A DNA stretch of 64,000 nucleotides from positions 12,813,814 to 12,877,813 of the forward strand of contig CP136063.1 in the NCBI GenBank assembly GCA_032622095.1. The letters run 5' to 3'. Below the pieces are notes generated by a model. The model saw only the letters and a list, made by a program, of their open reading frames with translations. It had not been told where the DNA came from and made no database searches. Both the position numbers and the translations under genes were made by a program. The DNA comes from Siphonodentalium dalli (Eukaryota > Mollusca > Scaphopoda > Gadilida > Siphonodentaliidae). The stretch's first letter is position 1, and each line of letters starts with the position of its first letter. Positions 1 through 11,625 of the stretch are shown here, one piece after another.

Positions 1-38
1 TGGGTGGTCTCATGGTCATTCAGGTTAGCGTCTCCCAT
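1..38 (-). CDS. Probable N-terminus of a C2H2 zinc-finger gene running off the left edge
   Basis: On the minus strand an ATG at 38-36 opens a frame MGDANLNDHETT that runs off the window. The 13-finger gene at the other end of the window starts with the same three residues (MGDINTTVPETV), and both starts have a similar upstream context (…CG before ATGGGAGA). I infer that this is the first part of a sister zinc-finger gene whose fingers lie to the left of the window. No finger is visible here, so the call rests only on this short match of start and leader. Confidence 0.3.
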   Translation of the reverse strand, partial: MGDANLNDHETT

Positions 39-1090
39 CGTGTGTAATTGTAAGATAGTCCTGAACAAATCCGCTGTATATCTCGTCACGGTGAAGTGGC
101 TATATCTGTATATATAGAGACAATCTGACTTAATTAGAATCGAATTCCATTAGCACAAACTGGATGTCAATAGTTAATGGTGGAGATTTGGAATCATTCA
201 GAGCGGATCCGGGATAACTAAATTAGCGCTCATTACACCGTCCTGCAAAAACCAGATTGGGATCTCCGACGTACATGTATATGATATACATGTGTAGATT
301 GGAATCTCGGACGTATATGATACAGATTGGTATCTCGGACGCATATGGTACAAGTGAAGACACAGTGTAACTGTAAATAATACAGTTCACGTTAATGAAG
401 GAACACGCATCGATCGAACAAAAGACGGTGGAATAAACGTGCGTCTTAATATGTGGTTGTCTATATAAGCACCATTCACGAAACGATAGATGAATACACA
501 GCCTACATGTGAGTCTGCACCAACACGCGCAGGTTGAGAGTCACGACATCTTCAAATAGGAAATAAAGTACAATGTCGTTCAATTGTTTGGATACTTTAG
601 CGAATACAGACAAGATGCTGTGAAATTAGGTTTCTGATCAATGAGAGATAATTCAATCTGAAGTAACCGGAACCAGAGACGGCGATAAGTTTGTGCCGGA
701 AAGTGAACCGGAACTCTCGGCTCGAGAATAACAGACGATAACGACAGATACAAGAACTGAAACAGAAACCAAATTGAACACATCGTAAATTTGAATTCTT
801 ATTGCTGTTGCTATTTTCATTATTAACGTTGTTTCGTACATAGGCAATCTGATTTTGTGACGTCACCATTTTTATACATAATACGAGGCAAGCTGCACAC
901 AGCGCCATCTACGCTATGATGCATCATATATGGCGCTAGATGAATACGAGGAACAGTTGTTTGAGATCTCATGATAACTCGTATGTGGTACTATATGTGA
1001 CCCGCCATATCAAATCCAGTCGGAAGTCGAGATTTTGTTTACCCTGTGCCAATGCATTCTCGTATATATGCGAGTCGACCATACACTCTT
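39..1090. other. Non-coding stretch
   Basis: No convincing gene. Around 250-350 a motif of about 34 bp (gattgg-atct-cggacg-tatatg) occurs three times with drift. Small overlapping frames at 580-908 show no domain or splice signals I can defend. Confidence 0.5.
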
Positions 1091-1577
1091 TAAAAAATAG
1101 GTACTTCAGAGTACCTACGTAGGTACTAAGCTTTGTCCCAGGGGGAGTACCACTGTCGGGTACTCTGGGGTACCAAAAGTGGTACTATGGAGTACCAAAA
1201 GTTTAGGTACTCTGGAGTACCAAATGTTTAGGTACTCTGGAGTACCAAAAGTGGTACTCTGGAGTACCATAAGTGGTACTCTGGAGTACCAAAAGTTTAG
1301 GTACTCTAGAGTACCAAAATGATTGGTACTCTGAATTACCTTATAAATATTTAGATTCTATCCGGGCATTGTGCATATAATACCCACTCTGCCTTTATGT
1401 CACCGAATTCATGACGCACACGACATGAAGTACCAAGAAATACACGCTTTCTTGACACACCCATTTTATTATATGAAGTACCGAATATAAAGACAGGTAC
1501 TCTGAAGTATTTAGGTACTATGCATAGTACCTAGCAATTTGGTACTCCAGAGTACCAAACATATAGGTACTAAGTGG
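1090..1577. repeat. Array of GGTACTCTGGAGTACC palindromes
   Basis: A near-perfect palindrome of about 16 bp, GGTACTCTGGAGTACC, recurs roughly ten times with short linkers (aaaagt, aaaagttta), densest at 1,150-1,340. Degenerate forms continue to about 1,570. The array is non-coding and of unknown function. Confidence 0.8.
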
Positions 1578-1885
1578 AGAACCTGCCCAGATACCAAGCA
1601 CTCGAAATTACGAAACATGGCCGACGGCAAATTTAACAATGTGGCAATTTAGATTCCGAATGAACCTATGGCGTTTAAACATTGAATAAAGTACAAAACC
1701 ACTCCATTACATAGTGATAATGAAATAATCCGAATTATACATGCATTACTTTTATTAGTATAGAACCTTGATCGTGATTTTGTACTTAAATCAAAGTTTA
1801 AGATCTCGATTTCAGGATTCCCTGTTCCCTGCATGTGTAGTAAAATTGGTCTGAATGTCCAAAAATAATTTCTTAATTTGTGTGC
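1578..1885. other. Spacer without recognisable feature
   Basis: AT-rich sequence with no gene or repeat that I can support. Confidence 0.4.
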
Positions 1886-3240
1886 AATAATAAATCAAAC
1901 ATCTTGGAACTGGTCTGGATGAAACACCGATCGATCTAGAATAGCCCGATAAATAAAAAAACTACCTTGCGATAAATCGCAAACCTTTGCGATTCGCAAA
2001 CAACTTTGCAACAAGTGCCGGTATATATCAGATTTAGTGTAAAGGTTTTCGATTTATTACAAAATGTTTGCGATTAATCGCAATCGTTTGTGATTTATCG
2101 CAGATATATTTTCATGCATTGGCTTTAATGGACTTGAATCGTATAAATATAAATATAATCCGACAACTTCAACAGGTCTGGGTAAACCACCAATCGATCT
2201 ATAATAGCATGGTTGGGCTAAAATAGACCGATCGTTCTTTGGCAGCAAGCATGCATGTGGTATAAGGCGAGCAAACCTTCGCGATAAATCACAAAACAAC
2301 ATTGCGAAAAATTACAAACACTTTGCGATAACGCGCAAACCTTTACGATAAATCTCAGACATCTTTACGAGGACTCTCAGACTGCGTACTGGGTGATTAA
2401 ATTTTGCGAATTATCGCAAACATGTTTGAGATTTGTGGCAAATTTTTTGGTGCTAAAAATATCTTAATTTGTGTGTAAACATTATAAATCAGCCATCTTA
2501 AACAGGTCTCAGTGAACAACCTATCAATTTATAATTGAACGGTCGGGCTAAAATAGACCGATCAGTCATTCACAGCCAGATTCAAGAATGTTCAGAGAAG
2601 CAAAACTTTGCGAAAAATCACAAACACCTTCGTGATAACACGCAAACCATTACAATAAATCTCAAACATCTTTACGATAAATCTCAGACTACGTACTCTG
2701 TGAATAAATTTTTGTATCTATCGCAAAGATGTTTGAGATTTGTCGCAAAGATTTTTTGGCACTAATGGGCTTCTGTGAATATTATAAATCAGAAATATTA
2801 AACAGGTCTGAGTGAACCTATCAATCTATGCCCGGTCGGACTAAAATAGACCGATCAGTCATTCACAGCCAAATGCATGAGTGATGAGGGAGCAAATCTT
2901 TGCGATAAATCACAAACACTTTTGTGATAACACACAAACCTTTACGATAAATCTCAAAGATCTTTACGATAACTCTCAGACTACGTACTGGGCGATTATA
3001 TTCTGCGATTTATCGCAAAGATGTTTGAGATTTGTCGCAAAGGCTTTTTGCCGATAATGGGCTTCTGTGAACATTATAAATCAGACATCTTAACAGGTCT
3101 GAGTGAACAACCTATCAATCTATAATTGCCCGGACATGCTAAAATAGACTGATCGGTCATTCACAGCCAATGGAACAAATCTTTGCGAAAACTCCCAAAC
3201 CTTTGTAAATAGTGTGCGATAAGCAAAATACTCAAAATTG
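1886..3240. repeat. About 300 bp tandem repeat rich in GCGATAAATCGC
   Basis: The segment reading roughly aacaggtctgagtgaac, then cctatcaatctataat, then gctaaaatagaccgatc, recurs near 1,905 (partial), 2,172, 2,500, 2,801 and 3,093, so the period is about 290-330 bp. Each unit also carries many variants of the palindromic TTTGCGATAAATCGCAAA. Copies are diverged. No coding potential. Confidence 0.75.
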
Positions 3241-3769
3241 GGGAGACCATTACGGTAACTTTGGTTAATTAACGGTTGTTTGAAAAATACCGCTATAGCG
3301 CTCACTAGTCCTCGCTACAAGGAGATGTTGAATGGGTTACCAGAATTATTATCACTCTCCAAAAAAAATTGCCACGGTGTTCAGTGTTTTGTTTATCGTA
3401 CACTTCCAATGCGCTGTATGAGTAAATGAACAAATACTAAGATACATGTAACACAAAGAGAGTTTAATGTATTTAATATATGATAAAGTTTGGTAAAGCC
3501 ATAGCTAATAAATTATTCTCCATTCGCATCTATGCGTCAATAAGTCAACACTTGGCATTGCCTGATCACCAGAGCCATATACCGGTAATGTAGAATTTCG
3601 CTAATATGGTTTCCAGTTACAGTGTATGGATGAGGTTATTTCCTAGCAAAGCGGAAATGGCCGAATCGCTCAGAATGATAACCACACATGTAGCCAGACA
3701 TGTTTTGATAAGAACATGAAGCATCTGGACATTGGAATGGTCTACATGTTCATGTATGTATACAGCTAA
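3241..3769. other. Non-coding stretch
   Basis: Low-complexity AT-rich DNA; no gene or structured repeat seen. Confidence 0.4.
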
Positions 3770-4130
3770 GCTCTAATTGACCACCCCCCCTTAACGACAT
3801 TGGCCACCGATATTACGAGTAGTTGCGAATGATGGTCAGTGACCAACTTTGAATGTTAATTAAATCATAAACAAATTATTAATTGAAATATTGTTTTGTG
3901 TATAGTTAATATGGTGCATGGCGCTGATGAAAAGGTGGACTGGGTGCTTACAAGGTGTCCATGTGATAAATTAGTGCGAAGTACAGTGGTCGCAAAATAT
4001 TATACTGTAAGATTATCTGCGGTTGCCACATATCAACCACTTGACCATGGTTGAACGGCGGTATGGTATAACCGATGTCATTAATGCCCTACAACCTTGT
4101 TAAAGTGGGGGGGGGGTGATCAATTAGAGC
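3770..4130. mobile_element. Small inverted-repeat element (MITE) with C/G-tract termini
   Basis: The left end GCTCTAATTGACCACC runs into a C7 tract. The right end is its reverse complement, G-tract then GGTGATCAATTAGAGC. The terminal inverted repeat is therefore about 21 bp around a 361 bp body with no open frame. The target duplication is unclear (TA-like). A non-autonomous DNA transposon is the simplest reading. Confidence 0.55.
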
Positions 4131-4977
4131 ATAGCGGTAGTACGTTACTAAAAGCTTGCGATTGCGATTGATTCAGTTATAACGTGGAGCCCAGAATTGG
4201 ATCCATATCTCCGAGATTATCCACCATTCCATAAATATATCAGAACAGTATCACAGCATCACAGGCGTTTCGATCGAAAGAATAGCAGACTCCGTAACTG
4301 GGCGACATATGTCATGGCGACATGGTTCTCAAATCACGTTTCGATGAAAATTGAAGAATATTATCTGTCGTCCTTTGCACAGGTACTTGTACGTTATACC
4401 CATCAAACTTGTTGAACTGTGACGTCATGACTCTGACTAATTTCTACAGAATCGGATGTCTCGTAATCATAGTCACCAGTGGTTGACGCTTGTGAGTTAA
4501 TTCAGGTTTATAATGTTGTGAAACTTAAGTATCTGTCTTTTGTAATTCACAATACTTTTGTGTTGTGCATGTAACACCACTGCACTCAATGACTTTTCAA
4601 TTCGGTCTGGTTCGGTTCACCGAAAATTTGCTCTTTCAATAATGTAAACGCCCGTTATTTTTTCGGAGGTTATATATCATCTTGTCCCGTCCATGTACAA
4701 CCATAATCCACAGAGTGCTGACAATATTCCAGGTTATTGAGAAGCCAGTTAGGTCCAATTTCACACACAAAAAATATGTTGATGAATTTCAGAGAAGTTA
4801 CTTCCCTAATCTTAAATCCACCCAGCGAGCGAACAACGTACCTAGACACTGGCATGATACTAAGGCGTGTAAGCCGACTCCGACACCAACATAAAATGTC
4901 TAAGTCTGAGGTTTGTTTGTCTCTTCGTCCATGTTTATATACTGTGAAAAATCTCAATCGTCTCAACTTGAAGTGAT
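4131..4977. other. Non-coding stretch
   Basis: Short overlapping frames on both strands at 4,670-4,976 show no family motif. I see no gene here. Confidence 0.4.
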
Positions 4978-5240
4978 GAACGCCGCCATTTTATCGAGAT
5001 CGGCTAGTACCAAAATAATTATATCACGTGATGCCATCACATGGGTAACACTTGGGTACCGAGATCGCGCTAGTGCCAAATTAATTATCACGTGATGCCA
5101 TCACGTGGCTAACATTTGGGTTCCGAGAGTGGATAATACCAACATACGTGGTACTATATCAATATTTATTACCAAATTCTTCTCGGTACCCGTTGGTCTG
5201 GTACTAACAGACATATTGGCACTACCTTAGTACCTATATG
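4978..5240. repeat. Two-copy ~65 bp repeat centred on CACGTGATGCCATCACGTG, plus GGTAC motifs
   Basis: Two adjacent copies (about 4,995-5,060 and 5,062-5,125) share gagatcg-gctagt-ccaaa-taatta followed by a palindrome close to CACGTGATGCCATCACGTG, then a gggtaccgaga-like end. GGTACC-type motifs follow up to 5,240. The motif contains CACGTG (E-box type) half sites, but nothing else indicates regulation. Confidence 0.6.
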
Positions 5241-6508
5241 GCTTGTTATTTCTAAGTGTGTAGGTCGCCTCGCATATATAAGAGAATGCATTGGCCTAAA
5301 TATATGCACAGTAGAGTATTAGTGCAATATAATGCTATATCATGTGATGGAATGTAAAACATATGGAAACTTATTCATTGTAGATGATGACCCATATACA
5401 CATAATTATGATTTCTAAACTATAAATAATGCTAAATTGTAATTCTTTTTTCAGTACTATCACTATATTAATACAGTTTTGTTGTGAATATAACTTCTGA
5501 AATATAATATGAATGTCAATGTGAATATATTGACCATAACTTGTGATAAAGTGTAAATTAGATGCAAGTATATTGTAGGTCCTGACCCATATACACATAT
5601 TGATAATTACTGAATCCATCTAAATTAACAATCTTTAAAAAAAATCTATATTGCTATCAAGATACATGAATAGTTATGTTATGAATATGTTCAACATCTG
5701 TATACCTAACAAACTACCTAATGGAAATATGATGCCAAACTATCATCTTGCATATATTGAATTCACTTACCTACACGCAGAATATCTATGATAAATATGC
5801 ATAATTATGTCATGTAATAATCCCCATCCTTTCAATCTACCTACCTATATAGAATAGGAATATGGGAAAATGTTAATTGGAAACACTACCTAAATATTAT
5901 GTTATACTGAGATAGAATCCGTATATATATATGCTAACATCTCCCCACATATGTAACATTTATAATTGTTATGAAAAAAAATCATATCCCCACCATGGTT
6001 CAAGATGAACATGGAGTAATGTTAATTGAATTAGATACATGTAGATGGTAAAATATATTCAATAGCATATACAGCTAACACAAAGCATATATATGTACCC
6101 TTTCATAAAAATTCATAAAAGTTGTATGGTTAACTGTCATGACATATTCTTCACCCCACACAAAAGGAATATGGATAAATATTAATTGGATATCTCTATA
6201 TCTGTATAAGTATACATACTTGTAACTTATTACAATGATCTGAAACGCCCACTTGTCAGCTTTTACAAATAACAATAACACACCACTTATATGTATACAC
6301 GCATGCATCATTTATGGACCACTTCGGTGGAATAACAAGAAAAATCCAAGATGTATAAGTATCCACATGAAAATGTTGTGCACCCGCGTTCAAAAATGTC
6401 AGCCTTAAGCCCCATATTTATATCATTTTGCTACTGCGGTATCAAACTAGCTAACAAACTCTCGCAAAAATTTAATTATGATATACTAAAGACAACAACG
6501 TCATATAT
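5241..6508. other. AT-rich non-coding stretch
   Basis: No gene seen. The phrase gacccatatacacat occurs at about 5,389 and 5,583, which suggests an old duplication of roughly 195 bp. The rest is AT-rich single-copy DNA. Confidence 0.4.
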
Positions 6509-6509
6509 A

Positions 6510-7947
6510 CAGGTCTGGCACTTTTGCCAATTGCTGTATGTACGCCAATCGGCGTATATACATGTATGGACCTATATTTTTGTTATGCGTAAAAATTGGA
6601 GCGTGGAATCCGTTGTGTAGAATTGCGCCAGGTGCTCAAAGATTACCCAACAGTAAAGATGGTGAGTTGAATTAGAGAAACACACTATATAAAAGCGGTC
6701 CCAGCGTACATCTGGTACCTTTTTTTGCCATGCAAATATTTCACATGCATAATAAAAAGTTTAGTAATAAATGTATCGATATAACACAAAACTACACAAT
6801 TGCTGCTCGCATGTAGATGGACATGTTCATTGTAAACTTGGTCATAATTCTCAACAGCAGCCATTTGTAAAAATACATACCGCATTGAATAAATGCACGG
6901 GCACATAATTCACCCTTGATAAGAAAGATTATGATGTATGGAAACCTGAAATGACAAAAAAATTAACTCTCGTTAGCAAAACAAGAAATGCAGCTAAAAA
7001 CTGCGCACATAATTTGGATTTTACTTTATAAATCATTGACCACTGGGGGGATCAAGGGGTGTGGATGGGGACTACTACTTCGGAAATTGCTCGCAATAAG
7101 ACGCACCGTCAAAAGAGCTACAGTGCCCAGTCATTAAGCTGCAGTCCACTTCAGGCAGAAACGTTGTTCACGTGCAGTTATTTTGATGACATAGATATAT
7201 AAAGAGTTCACAGAGAAGTTGAGATCAGTATTGAAGGTAATAATACAATTATATCAAAAACATTTACGCAAGCAGTGTGTTGAACATGAAAAATAAAGTT
7301 TATATGAACATATTGTCTTTGCTTACAACACAGTCACTGGACATAAACAGCTTATCTGGATAATTAATTGACTAAATACAAGCCCTAGTGGTGGATTTTG
7401 GTTTAGCTAGGGACGCGGATGGTGGTGCTATTCCAAAGACAAGCCCCAGTGGTGGAGCCTGGATTAGCGAGGGACGCGGAGGGTGGTGCTATTCCAAAGA
7501 CAAGCCCCAGTAGTGGAGTCTGGATTAGCTAGGGACGCGGAGGGTGGTGCTATTCCAAAGACAAGCCCCAGTGGTGGAGTCTGGATTAGCTAGGGACGCG
7601 GAGGGTGGTGCTATTCCAAAGACAAGCCCCAGTGGTGGAGTCTGGATTAGCTAGGGACGCGGAGGGTGGTGCTATTCCAAAGACAAGCCCCAGTGGTGGA
7701 GTCTGGATTAGCTAGGGACGCGGAGTGTGGTGCTATTCCAAAGACAAGCCCCAGTGGTGGAGTCTGGATTAGCTAGGGACGCGGAGGGTGGTGCTATTCC
7801 AAAGACAAGCCCCAGTGGTGGAGTCTGGATTAGCTAGGAACGCGGAGGGGTGGTGCTATTCCAAAAAGACAAGCGATGTGGTGGAGTCTGCATTAGCTAG
7901 GAACGCGGAGGGGTGGTGCTATTCCAAAAGACAAGCGATGTGTTTTG
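6510..7947 (+). mobile_element. Left-end fragment of the 9.1 kb TIR element
   Basis: From CAGGTCTGGCACTTTTGC at 6,510 the sequence matches the left end of the element at 40,176 almost base for base through the terminal repeat, the AT-rich leader and the 61 bp tandem array. The match stops at 7,947, just after gacaagcgatgtgttttg. Beyond that point the large element continues into its first gene, while this copy enters the unrelated ~160 bp repeat. No genes and no right terminal repeat are present, so the copy is truncated and presumably immobile alone. It has fewer 61 bp units than the full copy and an extra ~18 bp near 7,156. Confidence 0.85.
7377..7947 (+). repeat. 61 bp tandem array (left subterminal repeat, truncated copy)
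   Basis: About nine contiguous 61 bp units, each starting gacaagccccagtggtgg and ending gtggtgctattccaaa. The last units are degenerate (gacaagcgatgtg variant). Units abut without spacers. Confidence 0.9.
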
Positions 7948-8255
7948 CCATGTTTTTTTGCATAACTAAATTCTTTGGCGCGGGCTACAGGTTGTAGATT
8001 TAGTTGGATCTTAATGAAATTTGTCATGGGTCTTAACAATGACATGTAAATGGGAACGAGTCCTTTTGGGGTCATTCAGCTAAAAAACATGGCCGCCAGC
8101 AGCCATCTTGGATTCTACTCTTTGCATGACTAAATCCTTTGGCGCGGGCTACAATTCGTAGCTTAGGTCAGATCTTCATGAAATTTATCCTGGATGTTAA
8201 CAATGACATGTAGTTGGGAACAAGTTCTTTTGGAATCATTGGCCAAACAAGAAAT
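7948..8255. repeat. Copies of a dispersed ~160 bp tandem repeat
   Basis: Two units of a repeat recognisable by ctttggcgcgggctaca, catgaaatttgtcat, gttaacaatgacatgta and aacatggccgccagc. The same family occurs at 12,300-13,095, once in each 3.1 kb unit, and at 33,285-33,870. Confidence 0.8.
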
Positions 8256-8601
8256 TCAATTAATTGAGGAAAAACACCCACCGTCCTGAGTGGTATTGAT
8301 AAGCTATTGGGGGGGGGGGGGTCTACCACTTCGCATGCAAAATAACACGAATGACACCAACAGCTTGGATGTGAGAATAATCCACCATATATGGTAGATA
8401 TTCAACCAGACTGTGCTTAAGTTTCTCAATTGGTGACTGATGTACATATACAGTACACACAAATAGTAATAACAATTAACGTTGTGATTTTGAAATTAAC
8501 CATGCTAGAATATTGACGGTAAGTTGGTATTAACTACTACGGGCATAATAATAGTACTATTCTTTTATAATATATGTGGGCATGATGTATGGAAATATTA
8601 A

Positions 8602-9071
8602 AGGTACTCAATCCGATAAAACTCATCTCAATTACTATTTCAATGGCTTCGGGGGTCAAAAATATTTGATTCGAGTCGAGGAAGTCACCCATCAAAGCTC
8701 AGATTTGTTAGATATCGATTTTAGAAATCTATTATTTTTCATTATCGGGAATTCTTTCTGGCCCAGAAGACATTCAAAATTGCGTACCCTGATTATAGAG
8801 TTATCCATCCTTGTCTGTTTGAATAGAGTTTTGGCGTAAAATCTCGAGCAGGTAACCAAATTGACGGCAGTTATTAGTACTCATCTCGAGCAATTAACAA
8901 ATTTCAAAAATCAATATCTAATAACTCTGAGCTTTGTTTGATGGTTTCCTCGACTCGAATCAAATATATTTTACCCCCAAAGCCAAAGAAATAGTAATAT
9001 AGGACCCTCTGATCGGATTGTTGTTGTTGGAATCTGTTGAGATGGGGACCCTCTTTTCGGATTGAGTATCT
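8602..9071. mobile_element. TTAA-flanked MITE with long inverted ends
   Basis: Flanked by TTAA at 8,598-8,601 and 9,072-9,075. The ends are AGGTACTCAATCCGA and the reverse complement of AGATACTCAATCCGA. An inverted match with gaps continues inward for about 130-170 bp (shared inner phrase ttgattcgagtcgagga). The right arm carries an extra segment near 9,005-9,055. No coding capacity. TTAA target duplications are typical of the piggyBac superfamily, which is an inference here. Confidence 0.7.
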
Positions 9072-9139
9072 TTAAAGGACAAACCAATAGTTACAATACA
9101 ATTATAACTGGTTTTTTTTAAATTAAGAGCAAGAAGAGC

Positions 9140-9560
9140 TAATTGTGCTTAAGCACAATAAGGGATATTCCTTATTGCGCTTATAAGCTCAATAAGGGAA
9201 TCTCTATTGTGCTTAAGCGCGTAAGGGAATATTTAATTGCGCTTAAGCGCAATGAAGAATATTCAAATTTCGCTGATAAAGCCTAATAATGAATATCTTA
9301 TTAAAGAATAATATATTATATATAGTACATAAACTCCTTATAATACAGATGGTGTAGTCCATCTCCATTCTCCATGGCACAATGGGTGGAACAAATATAG
9401 GATTATTCTACTATTTGCAGAAGGGTGATCTAATGAGAGATATATTAATTGTGTTTAAGTGGAATGGGAAGTAATTGCGGTTAAGCATAATAAGGAATGT
9501 CTTATTGCATTCCCATTGGGCTTAAGCGCAATTAGAGATTCCTTAAGTTATTGCGGTTAA
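9140..9560. repeat. Scattered TTGCGCTTAAGCGCAA palindromes
   Basis: Variants of the 16 bp palindrome ttgcgcttaagcgcaa occur at about 9,147, 9,211, 9,236 and 9,517, with half sites between. Non-coding. Confidence 0.6.
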
Positions 9561-9938
9561 TCAAAATTGTCTATTAAATGTCAATTTTGATTCCTATAGA
9601 GATCATCAATGATGTCTATGCGCAAGGGCGACGTGCCAATCTTCTCTATTGGTATTCCAATTGTTGGCTCATCAAATATGCACATATGCTTAAGATACAG
9701 TCGCGCATGAAGCGCGCTCCCGTAAGTCGGGTTTTGGATCCCAGTTAATGAAAATATTATTGAAATAATCGGTTTTCCACAATAAACAACCATATATTCA
9801 ATATACATGTTTTGGAGCAGAATTAGGCAGTCCATAGTGGACGCCATCATGGAATTTATTTTTTTTGGTTTAATTTTCACACATATTTATTAGTTATGTG
9901 GATGAAGTTCTAATTAAACCACACATCCTTATATTGGT
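9561..9938. other. Spacer without gene
   Basis: A minus-strand frame of 99 codons (9,581-9,880) shows no family motif, and I do not call it a gene. Confidence 0.35.
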
Positions 9939-9940
9939 TA

Positions 9941-10069
9941 CAGTAATGCCCAAAGTAATTGACCACTTAACCACATCAGAATTATTGGTAATTTTTCAGG
10001 ATTTAAAATCCTGAAAAATTACCAATAATTATGCTGTGGTTAAGTGGTCAATTACTTTGGACATTACTG
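9941..10069. mobile_element. 129 bp near-perfect palindromic element, copy 1
   Basis: The whole 129 bp folds on itself: the arm cagtaatgcccaaagtaa…ggtaatttttcagg meets its complement around a centre gatttaaaatc. TA flanks both sides (9,939-9,940 and 10,070-10,071), as expected of Tc1/mariner-type MITEs. No coding capacity. Confidence 0.75.
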
Positions 10070-10115
10070 TACGAGGATTGAGTTATCATTACACCTCAAA
10101 TCCTTATATTGGTTA

Positions 10116-10244
10116 CAGTAATGCCCAAAGTAATTGACCACTTAACCACAGCAGAATTATGGGTATTTTTTCAGCATTTAAAATCCTGACAAATTACCCA
10201 TTATTATGCTGTGGTTAAGTGGTCAATTACTTTGTACTTTACTG
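10116..10244. mobile_element. 129 bp palindromic element, copy 2
   Basis: Same size and arms as copy 1 and exactly 175 bp downstream. The 46 bp linker (tgaggattgagttatcat…) is shared with the next interval, so the element and linker were multiplied together. Confidence 0.75.
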
Positions 10245-10290
10245 TATGAGGATTGAGTTATCATTACACCTCAAATCCTTATATTGGTTA

Positions 10291-10419
10291 CAGTAATGCC
10301 CAAAGTAATTGACCACTTAACCACAGAAGAATTATGGGTATTTTTTCAGCATTTAAAATCCTGACAAATTACCAATAATTATGCTGTGGTTAAGTGGTCA
10401 ATTACTTTGGACATTACTG
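10291..10419. mobile_element. 129 bp palindromic element, copy 3
   Basis: Third copy at the same 175 bp period, flanked by TA. The arms differ from each other at only a few positions. Confidence 0.75.
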
Positions 10420-10439
10420 TATGAGGATGGAGTTAAACC

Positions 10440-11085
10440 TCACATGAGTGTGTTGGGGATTTGGACCTTGACTTGGGACATTTTGTTTTTAACGCGACAA
10501 ATGCGCATACACCTTATACACAAAATTCTTATGTAACCAGAGTTTTTCTTGGATAATATGAGTTTGAAGCCTGCTTACATTTCAAAATGTCGTCAGTTTT
10601 ATATTGTCTGCAGCGGAAATTATCTATCTCTATAGATAGCACCAGGATTATATAGAAAGGAATAGCAATTGATATACGTATACGGTATACTATAGTAATA
10701 CCATAGACAAATAAGTACAAGTATCACATGATAAAATATTACGTAACGTGACTATACCGATGAAAAAAATAAATAAATTGGACCGGGATTAGAGGTTGGG
10801 TTGGTTATATGTTGATAATTGGATATGGAATTCATACCGATGAAACGATACAAATTAGTGGAGCGATAAAGACCAATGTTGACATTTAGTCAGGCTACGC
10901 GGGAGAAAATAGGGGTTGATACGATAGACCGAAATAAATTTGTCGGGTGATAATGACCAATGTTGACATATAAAGTAACGCGACTGTACTGTCGGATAAT
11001 TATCAGGTGTAACCGGTCAAATATGGACTCTATTGACCAATTTAGAACAGCTCAGAAAACATTGGCAGGGCCCTAAAATTTATTT
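10440..11085. other. Non-coding stretch with weak internal repeats
   Basis: The phrases gaccaatgttgacat and taccgatgaa recur two or three times between 10,755 and 10,980. No gene seen. Confidence 0.4.
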
Positions 11086-11089
11086 AACA

Positions 11090-11625
11090 CCGCATTTGCC
11101 ATTAAAATCGATTTATATCGATAAAACTGTCATTTTTCAAAATTTTAAGCTGAGACTTGGAGTGTGTTGGTGGGATACCTACATATTCCTAAAATGACAG
11201 AGTACAGCACGTAATTATGTTTTAGATGGAAGAAATGAATTTTTTTCAATGATAAAATTTAACATGGAATTTACCATTAACATCGATTTATGTCGATAAA
11301 ACTGTCTTTTTTCAAACCTTTAGGCTGAGACTTGGTGCATGTGCGTGGGATACATATATGTTCCTAAAATGACAGAGTCCATCGCGTAATTATGTTTTAG
11401 ATGGAAGAAATTGAATTTTTTTCGATGATAAATTTTAACAATACCATGGAATTGTCCAATTCAAATCTATTTATGTCGATAAAACTGTTATTTTTCAAAA
11501 ATTTAAGCTGAGACTAGGTGTTTCTGCGTGGAATACCTATATATTCCGAAAACGGCAGGGTTAAGCACGTAATTATCTTTTAGGTGGAAGAAATTGATTT
11601 GTTTCGATGATAAAAATCCAGCGTA
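11090..11625. repeat. ~180 bp tandem repeat, three units
   Basis: Three consecutive units share atcgatttat-tcgataaaactgt, aagctgagact and cacgtaattatgtttta at about 11,105, 11,283 and 11,465. Diverged; non-coding. Confidence 0.75.
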
